From positions 505,096 to 569,095 of the forward strand of contig NZ_KE386907.1 of the NCBI RefSeq assembly GCF_000429485.1: a stretch of DNA of 64,000 nt, in the 5' to 3' direction. The notes below the pieces were generated by a model, which made no database searches, was not told the origin of the DNA, and worked only from the letters and a program-made list of their open reading frames with translations. Shown piece by piece: positions 51,119 to 61,100 of the stretch. Made by a program: the position numbers and the translations under genes. The number at the start of each line of letters is the position of its first letter. Position 1 is the first letter of the stretch. This DNA is from Aliagarivorans marinus DSM 23064 (GTDB lineage: Bacteria > Pseudomonadota > Gammaproteobacteria > Enterobacterales > Celerinatantimonadaceae).

Positions 51119-51433
51119 ATGGTTTTCCGTCATCTTGCACTACCCCTCAGCCTGACACTGTTTGCCTGCAGCGAGCAGAGCCATCCGCCGATTGCCTATG
51201 TTTATCGCTGCGCCGAAGTCGAGGAGGTCAGCCTTAGCCTAAGTCGCGATAAGTACGACAAGCAGCAATTAGAGCTGCAATACGGCAACCTACAGATCCA
51301 GTTAAAGCAGGTGCCCGCCGCCTCGGGCGCCAAGTTTAGCGATGGCCACTATCAGTGGTGGGAGAAGGGCGATAAAGCCGTGCTGCTGGCCGACAACCAG
51401 TTGCTGCTCAGCCAATGCGAGAAAGTGGAATAG
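51119..51433 (+). CDS. MliC-type lysozyme inhibitor lipoprotein
   Basis: A 104-residue lipoprotein with signal to LFAC (Cys17) and the MliC signature: a YRC near residue 31, VPAASGAKFSDGHYQWW and KGDKAVLL, and a last Cys near the end. MliC proteins bind and block C-type lysozyme; the SGxKx and WxKG segments are the key binding elements. The ATG at 51119 follows TGGAG. No neighbour in an operon. Confidence 0.82.
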   Translation: MVFRHLALPLSLTLFACSEQSHPPIAYVYRCAEVEEVSLSLSRDKYDKQQLELQYGNLQIQLKQVPAASGAKFSDGHYQWWEKGDKAVLLADNQLLLSQCEKVE

Positions 51434-51541
51434 CCCTACTCTCAGCAACGTCAAAGCGCATTCTGCTATTCACTCGTTGAGCTCGCTACATGTCTCTATC
51501 AAGCAACATCCCTTTCTCCCCCTCTCACTTTCTCCCGAGCT

Positions 51542-51577
51542 CTCGCCCTCGCCCTCGCCCTCGCCCTCGCCCTCGCC
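51542..51577. repeat. Hexanucleotide repeat (CTCGCC)6
   Basis: Six perfect tandem CTCGCC units, preceded by pyrimidine-rich sequence. It lies between the MliC gene and the DUF2239 promoter, outside any supported gene. Such a simple repeat can change length by slippage. Confidence 0.9.
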
Positions 51578-51615
51578 CAGTTTTATCGTCTAGTGAACAA
51601 TAATTAAACTTTTTT

Positions 51616-51666
51616 ACCCGGGTTTTATTGATCTTTATTACCCGGGTGATATTATTTTGCCCGGGT
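51616..51666 (+). promoter_or_regulatory. Three CCCGGG palindromes over the DUF2239 promoter (operators)
   Basis: ACCCGGGT occurs at 51616-51623 and 51640-51647, and a third copy, GCCCGGGT, at 51659-51666. All have TTA, GAT or ATT flanks (TTACCCGGGT, ATTACCCGGGTGAT, TTGCCCGGGTAAT). Spacings are 24 and 19 bases. They sit upstream of the -35, between -35 and -10, and just after the -10 of the promoter below, as repressor sites do. The binding protein is not known. Confidence 0.7.
51628..51655 (+). promoter_or_regulatory. Sigma-70 promoter of DUF2239 gene
   Basis: TTGATC (51628-51633), spacer 16, TATTAT (51650-51655); 40 bases before the ATG. It is interleaved with the three CCCGGG boxes. Confidence 0.6.
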
Positions 51667-51695
51667 AATAATTAAACAAGGAAAAGGATGTAGCA

Positions 51696-52265
51696 ATGAA
51701 TGTCATCGCATTTGTCGGCGACAAAAGAGTTGCCGAAGGAGATATCGCCACGGTTGCCACACAGCTTTGGCAGGGGGAATCACAACGCAAACAGCCGTTG
51801 CTGGTGTTTGACCTATCCAGCGCCCGAGTGGTCGATCTTAACCTGCAAGGCGGGGAGCAGGAGGTTGCGTTGCGTTATCAGCAAGCTAACTCAAGCGCGC
51901 CACCATCGCCCAAAGGACCGGGTCGTCCCAAGCTTGGGGTGAAAGCCAAAGAGGTAACGCTGCTGCCCCGTCATTGGCAGTGGCTAAGCGCTCAACCCGG
52001 TGGGGCCTCGGCCAGCCTGCGTAAGCTGGTGGAGCAAGCCATGCGCCAACCCAATCCGAAGGGCGAGCGAGTGGCCGCACAGGAGCGTTGTGACCGCTTT
52101 ATGCAGGTCATGGCCGGAAACCAGCCCGGTTATGAGGAGGCCGCCCGGGCGCTATATGCCGGGAACCAGGCGCTGTTCGAAGAGCATATCGCGCTGTGGC
52201 CTGCGGATATCAGCCAGCAGCTACGACTGTGGGCAGGGCCGGCCTTTGCAGCCGCACCAACTTAG
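51696..52265 (+). CDS. DUF2239 family protein
   Basis: A 189-residue protein of DUF2239. The diagnostic part is GPGRPKLGVKAKEVTLLPRHWQWL, shown here in part, followed by AQPGGASASLRKLVEQAM and a helical second half. The basic GRPK and the helix that follows resemble DNA-binding segments, but no function is known. The gene is preceded by a promoter with three identical palindromes, and the N-terminal region starts MNVIAFVGDKRVAEGD. ATG 51696 follows AAGGAAAAGGATG. Confidence 0.85.
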   Translation: MNVIAFVGDKRVAEGDIATVATQLWQGESQRKQPLLVFDLSSARVVDLNLQGGEQEVALRYQQANSSAPPSPKGPGRPKLGVKAKEVTLLPRHWQWLSAQPGGASASLRKLVEQAMRQPNPKGERVAAQERCDRFMQVMAGNQPGYEEAARALYAGNQALFEEHIALWPADISQQLRLWAGPAFAAAPT

Positions 52266-52273
52266 GCCAAAGA

Positions 52274-52313
52274 AAAACATTGCCTCAAGGCGAATGCGTT
52301 GAGGCAATGTTTT
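52274..52313. terminator. Bidirectional terminator
   Basis: A 15-bp perfect stem AAAACATTGCCTCAA (52274-52288) with TTGAGGCAATGTTTT (52299-52313), serving the DUF2239 gene and the REC-EAL gene on the minus strand. Confidence 0.85.
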
Positions 52314-52323
52314 GCGCAAAAAA

Positions 52324-53499
52324 CTACGTGTTATTCGCCAGCCATTCGGCAAAGTCGTCTTCCAGCAAGGGCTTGGAGTAGTAGTAGCCCTGCAGATACT
52401 TGCAGCCCAACTCGGTGAGCTGTTTGACATGTACCGCCGTCTCCACGCCCTCAGCCACGCTGTCCATCTCCATGTGTTTGGCCAGTGATAACGAGGCTTC
52501 CACCGCGACCCGGTGTTTATCTTGAGACAACATATTGCGGATAAACAGCTGGTCAATCTTCAGCTCGGCAAAGGGCGCTGAGATCAGCTGCAACATTGAG
52601 GAATAACCGGTGCCGAAGTCGTCAATCGACAGGTTCACGTTGTGGATACGCAGCCGGTTCAGGGTCTCCAGCACCCGGCCAAAGTTGGGGTAGATTTCGT
52701 TTTCGGTCACTTCCAGAGTCAGGTACTGGCTATCCACGCCGCTGTTTTCCAGGGCTTTAAACACCGCTTCACAAAAGTTCGGCTCGACAAGATCACTGGG
52801 GGTCACGTTGACCGAAATACTCAGTTTCATCCCTTTATCATGCCAGCGGCGGCAGGCGGCTAAGGCCTGTTGCAGTACCAAGGACGTGAGCTGATAGCCC
52901 AGGCCCTCATTGAGTAGCGGCTCGAGGAAGAACTGAGGTCCTAGCAGGCCCAGGCTGGGATGTTGCCAGCGGATCAGCGCTTCGGCCCCTTTCACCTTGC
53001 CAGTGGCAGCTTCGACATGGGGTTGATAGGCGAGCACCAGCTGATGTTGTTGGATTGCCTCCAGCAAGGTGTCGCGAGTCGGCAATGGCGGACTGTTCAG
53101 CGGTCTGGCGCTACGAGCCCAGTACTGACGGGCGCGCTGCAAGAAGCGTTCGACGCCGCTTTGCGACAGCGGCTTTTTCAAGGTCTCGACCCGCGAGAAG
53201 CCGTAGGATTGGGCCATCTCCTTGACTGAGCTAAGCACTGCCGCTTCTGCAGAACTTAAGATCGCCACCATGATCTGCGGATGGCTGAGCGATAGCCGAC
53301 GGAGGAACTCCAGACCATCCATCGCCGGCATGGCCAGATCGCACACCACCAGCTCGGGTAGCTCGCCCTGCTCCAGCGACTCCAGCGCAACCTTGCCGTT
53401 CTCGGCCAGTACAATGGTGGCGTCGCTATGTTGAGAAAACAGCACCTCAGCCATCTTGGCTTGAAACGGATCATCCTCAACTATCAATATCTTATTCAT
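52324..53499 (-). CDS. Response regulator with EAL phosphodiesterase domain (VieA-like, no HTH)
   Basis: A 391-residue protein. An N-terminal receiver domain (VEDD, phosphoacceptor D54 in VVCDLAMPAMDG, KKP at about 108-110) is joined to an EAL domain. The c-di-GMP-hydrolysing residues are intact: EAL itself at 173-175 (AEALIRWQHP), EVTENEI, DDFGTGYSS, KIDQLFI and VAEGVET, then QGYYYSKP. It resembles Vibrio VieA without the C-terminal helix-turn-helix. Its start overlaps the stop of the gene above by 8 bases, so it is second in the pair. Degradation of c-di-GMP under phosphorylation control is the likely role. Confidence 0.9.
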   Translation of the reverse strand: MNKILIVEDDPFQAKMAEVLFSQHSDATIVLAENGKVALESLEQGELPELVVCDLAMPAMDGLEFLRRLSLSHPQIMVAILSSAEAAVLSSVKEMAQSYGFSRVETLKKPLSQSGVERFLQRARQYWARSARPLNSPPLPTRDTLLEAIQQHQLVLAYQPHVEAATGKVKGAEALIRWQHPSLGLLGPQFFLEPLLNEGLGYQLTSLVLQQALAACRRWHDKGMKLSISVNVTPSDLVEPNFCEAVFKALENSGVDSQYLTLEVTENEIYPNFGRVLETLNRLRIHNVNLSIDDFGTGYSSMLQLISAPFAELKIDQLFIRNMLSQDKHRVAVEASLSLAKHMEMDSVAEGVETAVHVKQLTELGCKYLQGYYYSKPLLEDDFAEWLANNT

Positions 53500-55195
53500 C
53501 GTTCGTCCCTGAATCCTGCTCCATTAGAGAGAGTAACTCACTACAATCGAGCTGGGTGGCTAATTCGCTGCACAACTTGTCAAAGCTTCGATCTCGCTCA
53601 AACTCTTTATCGCTTAACAGCTCACAGCAAAACACCGCTAAGCGGTTCGCTTTAAGTTTGCCCCAGCCGGCTGGCCAAGCTTTATTGAGGCACACTAAAC
53701 ACTGTTTCACCACCAGCGGGTTGCCGCGGTCCACATCGAGCGCCTCTAGAGCCTGCTCCAGTGCCACATCAAAGCGCTCCTCGGCATAGTCTGCCAGCGA
53801 TTGCTTGTAGAGCGCATCGGCATGCAGCCGAGCCTGACTCAAGCGCTCTTGCCAGTAGGTCAAATAGCTGAGCATCGCCACACTGTCTATGTTGCGGATG
53901 CCACGGTTAATACGTTGCTCACACGTCGCCAGTTGCTGTGTGCTCTGTTGATGGTGTCCCAGCATAAACAGCAGTTTAGCCAGCTCCAGTTGCTCCCAAA
54001 CACTGGCCCTGCTGCCCTGCTCTGCGTGTTCTTGCTGCCAATCCAGATACTCCTGATAGTTGGCTTCCGCTTTATCTTGCAGCCAACGAATGGCATTGGC
54101 CCGCGCCAACAATAATAGCTCGAAGGCCTTGTATTGCTTGCGGGGGAAATGGCGGCGCCAGAAGCGGTAGCGATCGGTGGCGCGCTGCAGTAAACGGCGG
54201 CGCTGGTTATCATCGGCATCCAGTGCAACATCGAGACATAACTGCACAAAACGCTGATGCAGTATCGCCTGATCTTGGTAAGAATGAGGCAAGCGTAAGA
54301 TCATCGAGCGCATACTGTCGGCGGCTACCTTAATCTGTTGGTTCGCCAAGGCGATATCGACCTTGGTTAAGCGCCGTTGAATGTTCTTTGGTGCCAGCTC
54401 TACCGCCTCACTGACGTAGACCAGCGCCTGCGCACGGTTGTCCCGCTCAAACTCGATCTCAGCCATCTTATCGCGTACCACGGCGCAATAGATTGGCTGT
54501 TTGGCCACCGCCTTGAGCACCTCAATCGCCTGCTCATAATCGCCTTCGCGGCGCCAGATCTCGGCCTCAGCCAGCTGCACTTTCACCTGATCTTGCGGCT
54601 TGGGAAGCGAGCGTAACAAGGCCTTCGCCTGCTCCAGCTGTCCCTGCTCGGTCAGAGCCTCGGCCTTAATTAGCTGCGCGCTGTTGGCCACCTCGGCAGC
54701 TATGCCATTGAAATCCTCGACCAGCTCCAGTACCCGCGGGTACTGTCCCAACCTGAAGGCATCTTGTAAGGGCGCCAGCAGGCGCTTGCGATTGCTCAGC
54801 TGAAACAGACGACTTTTCAGCTGATCAAAGCTCATGGGTTTGACCAAGTAACCATCGGGCTCCAACTCGGCAAAACCGCGCACCACCGCCGATGAGTTGT
54901 CGGCGGTGACGATCACCAACACGCAGTCGTTGCGGATTTTTCCTTGATGTTGCAGCTCTTCAAGCAACTGGTGGCCATTGGTGCTTGGACCCAGGTTGTA
55001 GTCGAACAAGATCAACTGAAAGTCAAACTCTTCACTGAAGCTGCGCGCCTGCTCGGCATTCTGGGCGAGTTTGATCTGCTCGGAGAGAAATCCCAGCTTA
55101 TTCAACATGCCACGGGTTGCTGTGCGATACATGGGGCAGTCGTCAACAATCATCACCGAACGCTGACGGTCGAAGTTATTCAATATCTTTTGCAT
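53492..55195 (-). CDS. Response regulator with helical-repeat C-terminus (VieB-like)
   Basis: A 567-residue protein. A receiver domain at about 12-130 has the acidic pair D18-D19, phosphoacceptor D65 (LILFDYNLG) and K near 119 (YLVKPMS). The remaining 430 residues are helical with TPR-like pairs (AKALLRSLPKPQDQVKVQLA, WRREGDYEQAIEVL, ALEQALEALDVDRGNP). Vibrio cholerae VieB has this same REC-TPR layout and restrains the VieS kinase. No DNA-binding or enzyme domain is seen. It is translated by coupling with the REC-EAL gene that follows. The family link to VieB is by layout, not by alignment. Confidence 0.85.
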   Translation of the reverse strand: MQKILNNFDRQRSVMIVDDCPMYRTATRGMLNKLGFLSEQIKLAQNAEQARSFSEEFDFQLILFDYNLGPSTNGHQLLEELQHQGKIRNDCVLVIVTADNSSAVVRGFAELEPDGYLVKPMSFDQLKSRLFQLSNRKRLLAPLQDAFRLGQYPRVLELVEDFNGIAAEVANSAQLIKAEALTEQGQLEQAKALLRSLPKPQDQVKVQLAEAEIWRREGDYEQAIEVLKAVAKQPIYCAVVRDKMAEIEFERDNRAQALVYVSEAVELAPKNIQRRLTKVDIALANQQIKVAADSMRSMILRLPHSYQDQAILHQRFVQLCLDVALDADDNQRRRLLQRATDRYRFWRRHFPRKQYKAFELLLLARANAIRWLQDKAEANYQEYLDWQQEHAEQGSRASVWEQLELAKLLFMLGHHQQSTQQLATCEQRINRGIRNIDSVAMLSYLTYWQERLSQARLHADALYKQSLADYAEERFDVALEQALEALDVDRGNPLVVKQCLVCLNKAWPAGWGKLKANRLAVFCCELLSDKEFERDRSFDKLCSELATQLDCSELLSLMEQDSGTNDE

Positions 55196-55477
55196 GACAG
55201 AAACATAGCTGAATTGGCGATAACATTCACCAGCTTATTCAGGGAACCAGGCAGGCGAATACGCTGATAATATATGTGTAAATTGTCAAGTATAGCTTTT
55301 ACTAAATTTAGATTGTTTGGGTACAAATATTAAACAAGCATCACGGTTTTCAGCGTACCAATTCCTCAACAAACTGGTAAATTGGTCGATGTATATATGC
55401 GATTGGTTAGCCTTGTTGCTTGCCACCCTCGCTACTTGCCGCTGTCATCGGCCATCACTATAAGGACATTGCCCACT

Positions 55478-57502
55478 GTGAAGCTTCTGTACCGAATCTC
55501 CATCGCCAAGCGAATCATCCTGCTGGCACTTCTTCCAAGCCTGATTGTCGGCGGATACGCAGCGCTCCAACTCAACACTGCCCTCAATACCCAGCGGCAG
55601 CTCAATTTGCTTGCCTTCGCCATGCAGCTCGCCAAAGAGACCAGCGATGTGCACCTCGATATGCAAACCGAGCGAGACCTTACCCAAGGCTTTATCAGCG
55701 GCGAGTCTCCCGGAGAACAAGGTAAGAAGTACCGCAGCCGACTGATGCAGCAACGCAGCGACGTAGACAAGCACCTTTCATCGTTTCGCGGTTTTCTAAG
55801 CGAACATCAGCCAACCATTGAACAGCTCGGCCTAAGCGGCAACGTGGACGGGTTGGAGTCGATGCTCACCCATCTATCGCCAAACCGCCGCAACGTGGAC
55901 AGCTTGACCCTGTTCGATAGCGAAGGCATGCACGTGCTATGGCGCTATACCTATATCAACACCGAGCTACTAAAGCTTATCCACGCGGTACTCGGCCCAG
56001 CGGCCAACGATGCCGATCTGGCGATGCTCAGCGGTGCCTATACCTCGATGGTGCTGCTGGAGAACCGCCTCTCCCGCGAGCGCAGTGAGGGGCTATCGGC
56101 CTTTAACCGGCCAACGGTCGGCTACGATACCATCGGTAACAATATGGCCTTCTTCCGCCAAGTCGAAGACAGCAATATGCGCATCTTCGCCTACGCCCCC
56201 GGCCCCATCGCAAAACTCTATTGGGAGCAGTATGTCTTGTCTGATGTGCAGCAGCGCATGGATGGTCTGCGCCGCGAGATTATGGGCTTGGGCGGCAAAC
56301 CCGGCCCGATGAGTGGCGATGAATGGTTCGAGCTGGCCACCCAGAACAAGCAGCAACTACGCGAGATTATCCACGCGGTGGAGCAAAGCATCGATCAGGT
56401 GACCGAGCAAAAACTCAGCGATGCCGCGGATCAGGTATGGGCCAACCTCGCGACCTTGATTGTGGCGCTGGCGTTGGTTGGCGTCACTTCGTTCTTTATC
56501 GTTCGTTCGATAACCAGCCCGCTTAATACCATGGTGGCTACCCTATCGGATGTGGCGCGCGATAAAGCACTGGGCACCCGTTTACCCACGCAAGGTAAAG
56601 ACGAGCTGTCGGCACTGACCCAAGCCTTCAACAGCCTGATGAATAGCTTCAACTCGTCCATCGTGCGGGTACGCGATGAGGCGCAGAGCATCCGCACCCA
56701 CAGCGACCAAGTGGTCGATGCCATGGAGCGTAACCTGAGCCTGGCCGACAGCCAGAACCACGCCACCGATAGCGTGTCGGTGGCGGTCAATCAGATGACC
56801 AGTACCATCCAAGAGGTCGCGACACTATCGCAAACCACCGCCGAGGTAGTAGGCGATGCCCACCAGCGCAGTATCGACAGCGCTGAGAAAACCGAGCGTT
56901 CTCAATCAGCCATGACCCAGTTACTGGAGGACCTGTCCACCACCCAACAACAGGTCCAACGACTCAATCTGGAAAGTGAAGAGATCAGTAGCATCATCAC
57001 CGTGATCCAAGGGATTGCCGAGCAAACCAACCTGCTGGCACTGAACGCCGCCATTGAAGCGGCCCGTGCCGGAGAGCAAGGTCGCGGCTTTGCCGTGGTG
57101 GCCGATGAAGTGCGCTCGCTGGCCAACAAAACCCAGAGCGCAACACTGAAGATCCAAACCCAGATCGAGTCACTGCAGAACGGTTCAACCGAAGCTTCCC
57201 AGCGGATGGAGCAACTGCGCCAACAAGGCAGCTCCGCCGTGGAACACGTTGCCGACAGCGCTGAAGACGTGGCGCAGCTTAAAGCCGAGCTGGACCGAAT
57301 CACCGAGATGGCTACCCAGATCGCCACCGCCGCCGAGGAGCAAACCGCAGTGGCCGACGAGATTAACCAGCAGATCCATCAAATCAAAGACGACACCGAG
57401 CAGCTCTATCAGCAATCCAATGGCTCGGTGGCGGTGAGTAAAACCCTCAAGCAAAGTGGCGCCGGATTAATGGTGGATGTGGAGCAGTTTCAGCTTAGCT
57501 AA
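55478..57502 (+). CDS. Methyl-accepting chemotaxis protein with NIT sensor domain
   Basis: A 674-residue chemoreceptor. A first membrane helix at about 12-32 ([18 protein letters not shown]), then a large periplasmic NIT domain (nitrate/nitrite-sensing type; [14 protein letters not shown] resembles its TERG region), a second helix at about 357-377, HAMP, and an MCP signalling domain. The hairpin tip is complete ([40 protein letters not shown]). The GTG at 55478 after AAGGAC is preferred; a longer frame from 55382 adds 32 residues. It is transcribed away from the two response-regulator genes. A terminator follows. Confidence 0.9.
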   Translation: MKLLYRISIAKRIILLALLPSLIVGGYAALQLNTALNTQRQLNLLAFAMQLAKETSDVHLDMQTERDLTQGFISGESPGEQGKKYRSRLMQQRSDVDKHLSSFRGFLSEHQPTIEQLGLSGNVDGLESMLTHLSPNRRNVDSLTLFDSEGMHVLWRYTYINTELLKLIHAVLGPAANDADLAMLSGAYTSMVLLENRLSRERSEGLSAFNRPTVGYDTIGNNMAFFRQVEDSNMRIFAYAPGPIAKLYWEQYVLSDVQQRMDGLRREIMGLGGKPGPMSGDEWFELATQNKQQLREIIHAVEQSIDQVTEQKLSDAADQVWANLATLIVALALVGVTSFFIVRSITSPLNTMVATLSDVARDKALGTRLPTQGKDELSALTQAFNSLMNSFNSSIVRVRDEAQSIRTHSDQVVDAMERNLSLADSQNHATDSVSVAVNQMTSTIQEVATLSQTTAEVVGDAHQRSIDSAEKTERSQSAMTQLLEDLSTTQQQVQRLNLESEEISSIITVIQGIAEQTNLLALNAAIEAARAGEQGRGFAVVADEVRSLANKTQSATLKIQTQIESLQNGSTEASQRMEQLRQQGSSAVEHVADSAEDVAQLKAELDRITEMATQIATAAEEQTAVADEINQQIHQIKDDTEQLYQQSNGSVAVSKTLKQSGAGLMVDVEQFQLS

Positions 57503-57520
57503 CGGCGGGTTTTAAGAAGC

Positions 57521-57552
57521 AAAAAAGCGGAGGCTCAGCTCCGCTTTTTTTA
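57521..57552. terminator. Bidirectional terminator MCP / ppnP
   Basis: Stem AAAAAAGCGGAG (57521-57532) with CTCCGCTTTTTT (57539-57550) around GCTCAG, with T-runs on both strands. Confidence 0.88.
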
Positions 57553-57586
57553 TCGCAAATTACTTATCGTAACTAGCGGGGATGGC

Positions 57587-57868
57587 TTAGCCGTACACAC
57601 ACAAATAAGCAGTCTCAACCGGCACCTTCACATCAAAAGCGCTGTCAGCGGCAACATTAAACTGCTCGCCGGCTTTAAAACTCTGCCAGCCAGACTCACC
57701 GGGTAGCTGAACCTGCAGCTCGCCACTGACCACCACCATCAGCTCAGGCGCGGCGGTTGAGAAGCGGTACTCACCCACTGCCATCACGCCCACAGAAGCC
57801 GGCTTGTCCTGCCCTTGAAAGCCGATTGACTTCACTTGGCCATCAAAATATTCATTCACGTTTAACAT
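57587..57868 (-). CDS. ppnP: Pyrimidine/purine nucleoside phosphorylase PpnP
   Basis: A 93-residue cupin of the PpnP (YaiE, DUF1255) family. It starts [17 protein letters not shown] and has the segments [31 protein letters not shown] and the tail [12 protein letters not shown], at full length. PpnP phosphorolyses several nucleosides to the free base and ribose-1-phosphate. The ATG at 57868 follows AAGGAAG. It sits between the chemoreceptor and the hybrid kinase but is not in an operon with them. Confidence 0.93.
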   Translation of the reverse strand: MLNVNEYFDGQVKSIGFQGQDKPASVGVMAVGEYRFSTAAPELMVVVSGELQVQLPGESGWQSFKAGEQFNVAADSAFDVKVPVETAYLCVYG

Positions 57869-58111
57869 GGTTCTTCCTTGAATTTGGGATATTCGATGCA
57901 GGAGCCTATCACAGCCGAGCCTCGCCGAGCCAGCATCAACTGACCTTGTGGCAGTCACCAACCAAGGCACATAAGCGGTACAAAACACCCAATGGCGGCA
58001 GATAGTAGCCACTTGGTATCAAAAGGCACTCAAATCCCTGAATAAAAACATATTTCCCTACTCAGAGTTTGATATACACTTTGCTTAATCCCACAAAAAC
58101 TCAGGACTTAC

Positions 58112-61100
58112 GTGTCAAACCCAATCCGTTGGTGTTGCTTGATAATGGTTTGCCTGTTGGCATATTCCCCTGCTCAAGCCGAAGAAGACAGCTCATCCGC
58201 CCGTACTAGCTATCGCATCGCGTTGCCGGCGCTGGACCGGCAGTACCAAACTGATGACTCGCCCTATCAGAGCACCCTGAACTTCCTGCGTAGCTTTTGG
58301 CAGGGCTGGGCGCGCTCGCAGCAGCGCCAGGCCGAGTTTGTGATGCTCAGCCGCGAGCAGGCCGAGAAGCAGTTGCTGTTAGGCGAGATTGACCTCTACG
58401 CCGGGGCGTTTGTCTCAGAAACCCCCAGTGACCACGTGCTCTACTCCATCCCCTATATTCGACTCAACACCGCCGCCTACCGCCGAGTCGGCGAACAAAG
58501 CAGCAATGTGCGAGTTGCTGTGCATAGCTTGGACACCGTGCATTTTGGCCCTTCTCGCAGCTCATCGCTGTTAATCAGCAACTTCTCCAACCTCAACCAG
58601 TTGCTGTTCGACGATACCCGCTTTAACTACATCTACAGCTGGTCGCCTTGGCTGTTGGAGCAATCGCTGTTTGCCAAACAGCTCTCCGGCCAATACATCC
58701 TCGAACCCGATGAGGCGCGTCCTTTGTACGTGCGTGTGATGGTGGGTCAGCAGCAGCGCCCTCTGCTCAAAGATATCAATCAGTACCTGCGTAGCTATCC
58801 CGCCGATCAAGCAAGCTCGCTATGGGAGCTTACCGGGGCAGGCGAAGGCGATTACCTCGAGCTGCTACTGGGCAACTATCTCCCCTCATTGCCGCGCGCT
58901 ATGGAAGACTACCTGATCGACATTCCCTATGTGGTCGCAGCATACAGCGATGGTGGTTACCCGCCCTACATCTTTGATGGCCCAACCGGGCCGAGAGGCT
59001 ATGCCATTGACTTAATGGAACAGCTGGCTGAATCAATCGGCTTTGAGGCGCGCTATCGCCGCTATCCCAGCTTTCAATCGAGCCTCGATGCACTCAGCCA
59101 ACAGCAGGTTGAGTTGCGCCTGTTAATTAACCAAACCGAGCAGCGTCAGCAAACAATGCTGTTCACTCAGCCGCTACAGCAGCCCGCTGGTTACAGCATC
59201 GTATCCCGTCGAGATGCTGCCTACAGTGCGCTGTCAGATCTCAGGGGTAAGTCGCTGGCGGCGCTGCGTGGTTACTACGAGAACGAGCTGTTTACCCAGC
59301 AGATCAGCGGGGTCAATCTGGTGATGGTGGATAGAGTTGAGCAGGCCCTGAACCTGGTTGCCGAAGGCAGTGTGGACGCCTTTGTCGGCAATACCCTGCC
59401 TATCAGCTATCAGGTTAACCGCCTGGGGCTATACAACCTCAGTGTACTCAGAGCCAAAGACTTCCCCACCGCACTGCCGTTTTTCATTGCCATCAGCCAA
59501 GGCGAGCCGATGCTAAAAAGCTTGCTCGATCAGGCCCTGAACGATATTCCCGAGCAGCGCATTGAAGACCTCCATAGCAAATGGCAACCCAACTTCAGCG
59601 AGACCTTAGAGCAATACAAACTGGAAGCCCTCTACCGGCGAATTGCCCAGCTGGGTGTCGCCCTGATCGTGCTGATGGTGGTGTTGATTTATTGGCAGCG
59701 TAAGGTCAATCGGCGCCGCAAGCTTGAGCAGGCCAAACTCAACAAGGCCTTGCAAGATGCCCATCAAAGCCGCGCCGAGGCCGAACGCCTAGGCAACGCC
59801 AAGGCCGACTTCCTAGCCCGGATGAGCCATGAGATCCGCACGCCCATGAATGGGGTGCTCGGGATGGCCGAGGCCCTGTCTTTCACCGACCTGTCCAAGC
59901 AGCAGGGCGAGCTGTTGCAGGTGCTCAATCAATCCGCCAATAACTTGATGGCGCTACTCAACGATGTGCTGGATTTCTCCAAAATGGATGCCCAGCAGCT
60001 GACCTTAGAACAAGTCACCTTCGAGCTGGACTGGCTGGTGCAAAGCACCATCGACAACAGCCAGTATTTACTGGGCGACAAAGATGTCGCCATCCACAAG
60101 CACTTAGACTCCGGGCTCTCCAGCCACTACCTTGGCGATCCAACCCGGCTGCTACAGGTGTTCAACAACCTGATGTCGAACGCGGTGAAGTTCACCAACC
60201 AAGGCAGCATCTCGATCTGCGTGCACCTGCTGGAAGAGCCTGCAGACGATGCCACTCAGCATCATCTGCAGGTGGACGTGCAAGATAGCGGCATCGGTAT
60301 TGCGCCAGAGCGCCTCGAAGCGCTGTTTAGCCCCTTTGTGCAAGCCGAAGCCGCGACGACCCGCGAGTTTGGCGGCACCGGGTTGGGCCTGAGCATCTGC
60401 CGTGAGCTAATCGAAGCAATGGGCGGCAAGATTGAGGTACATTCCGAGCCGGGGCAAGGCTCGCTGTTCTCGGTACACCTGCAGCTTGCGCCAAGCACCA
60501 GTAACATCGTGCAGCACCCGCTGCCAAGCAACGCTATCGTCGAGGCCACGCACAATGACCTGCGGGTATTGCTGGTAGAAGACCACGCAATTAACCGCTT
60601 GGTGCTGAGCTCGCAGCTACAGCGCTTGGGCATCGAGGCGGATATGGCCGAAACTGGCAAGCAGGCACTGCTGCGCTGCGAGGATCAGGACTACGACCTG
60701 ATTTTATCTGACTGCCATATGCCAGAGATGAACGGCTATGAGCTGGCGCGGATTATCAGCGCCAAGCGCAGCGGCGAGCATCCTTTGCTGGTGGCAATCA
60801 CTGCCGAAGCCCAGACTGATGCCAAGGAGAAGTGTCTGGAAGCGGGCTTTGATGACTATCTGGCTAAGCCCTGCCCGATTACCGTGCTACAAGACAAGCT
60901 GCAAGAGCTAGGGCTTATCGAGGTAGCGTCCGAAGTGGGGCCGTCTGAGCTTGAGGGAAGCGCCTCACAAACGACTCAGCCTGCACTACTCAACCGACAA
61001 ACGGTCAGGGATCTCAGTGGTGGCAGCAGCGAGATCATCATCGAGGTGCTCAGTGTTTATCTCAACCAGTACCAGCAGGATGTCGATGCGCTCAGTGCCC

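Noticed and set aside
51342-51593. Frame encoding a Ser-Pro repeat through the CTCGCC microsatellite
   Set aside because: Overlaps the MliC gene in another frame, and the repeat alone creates the open frame.
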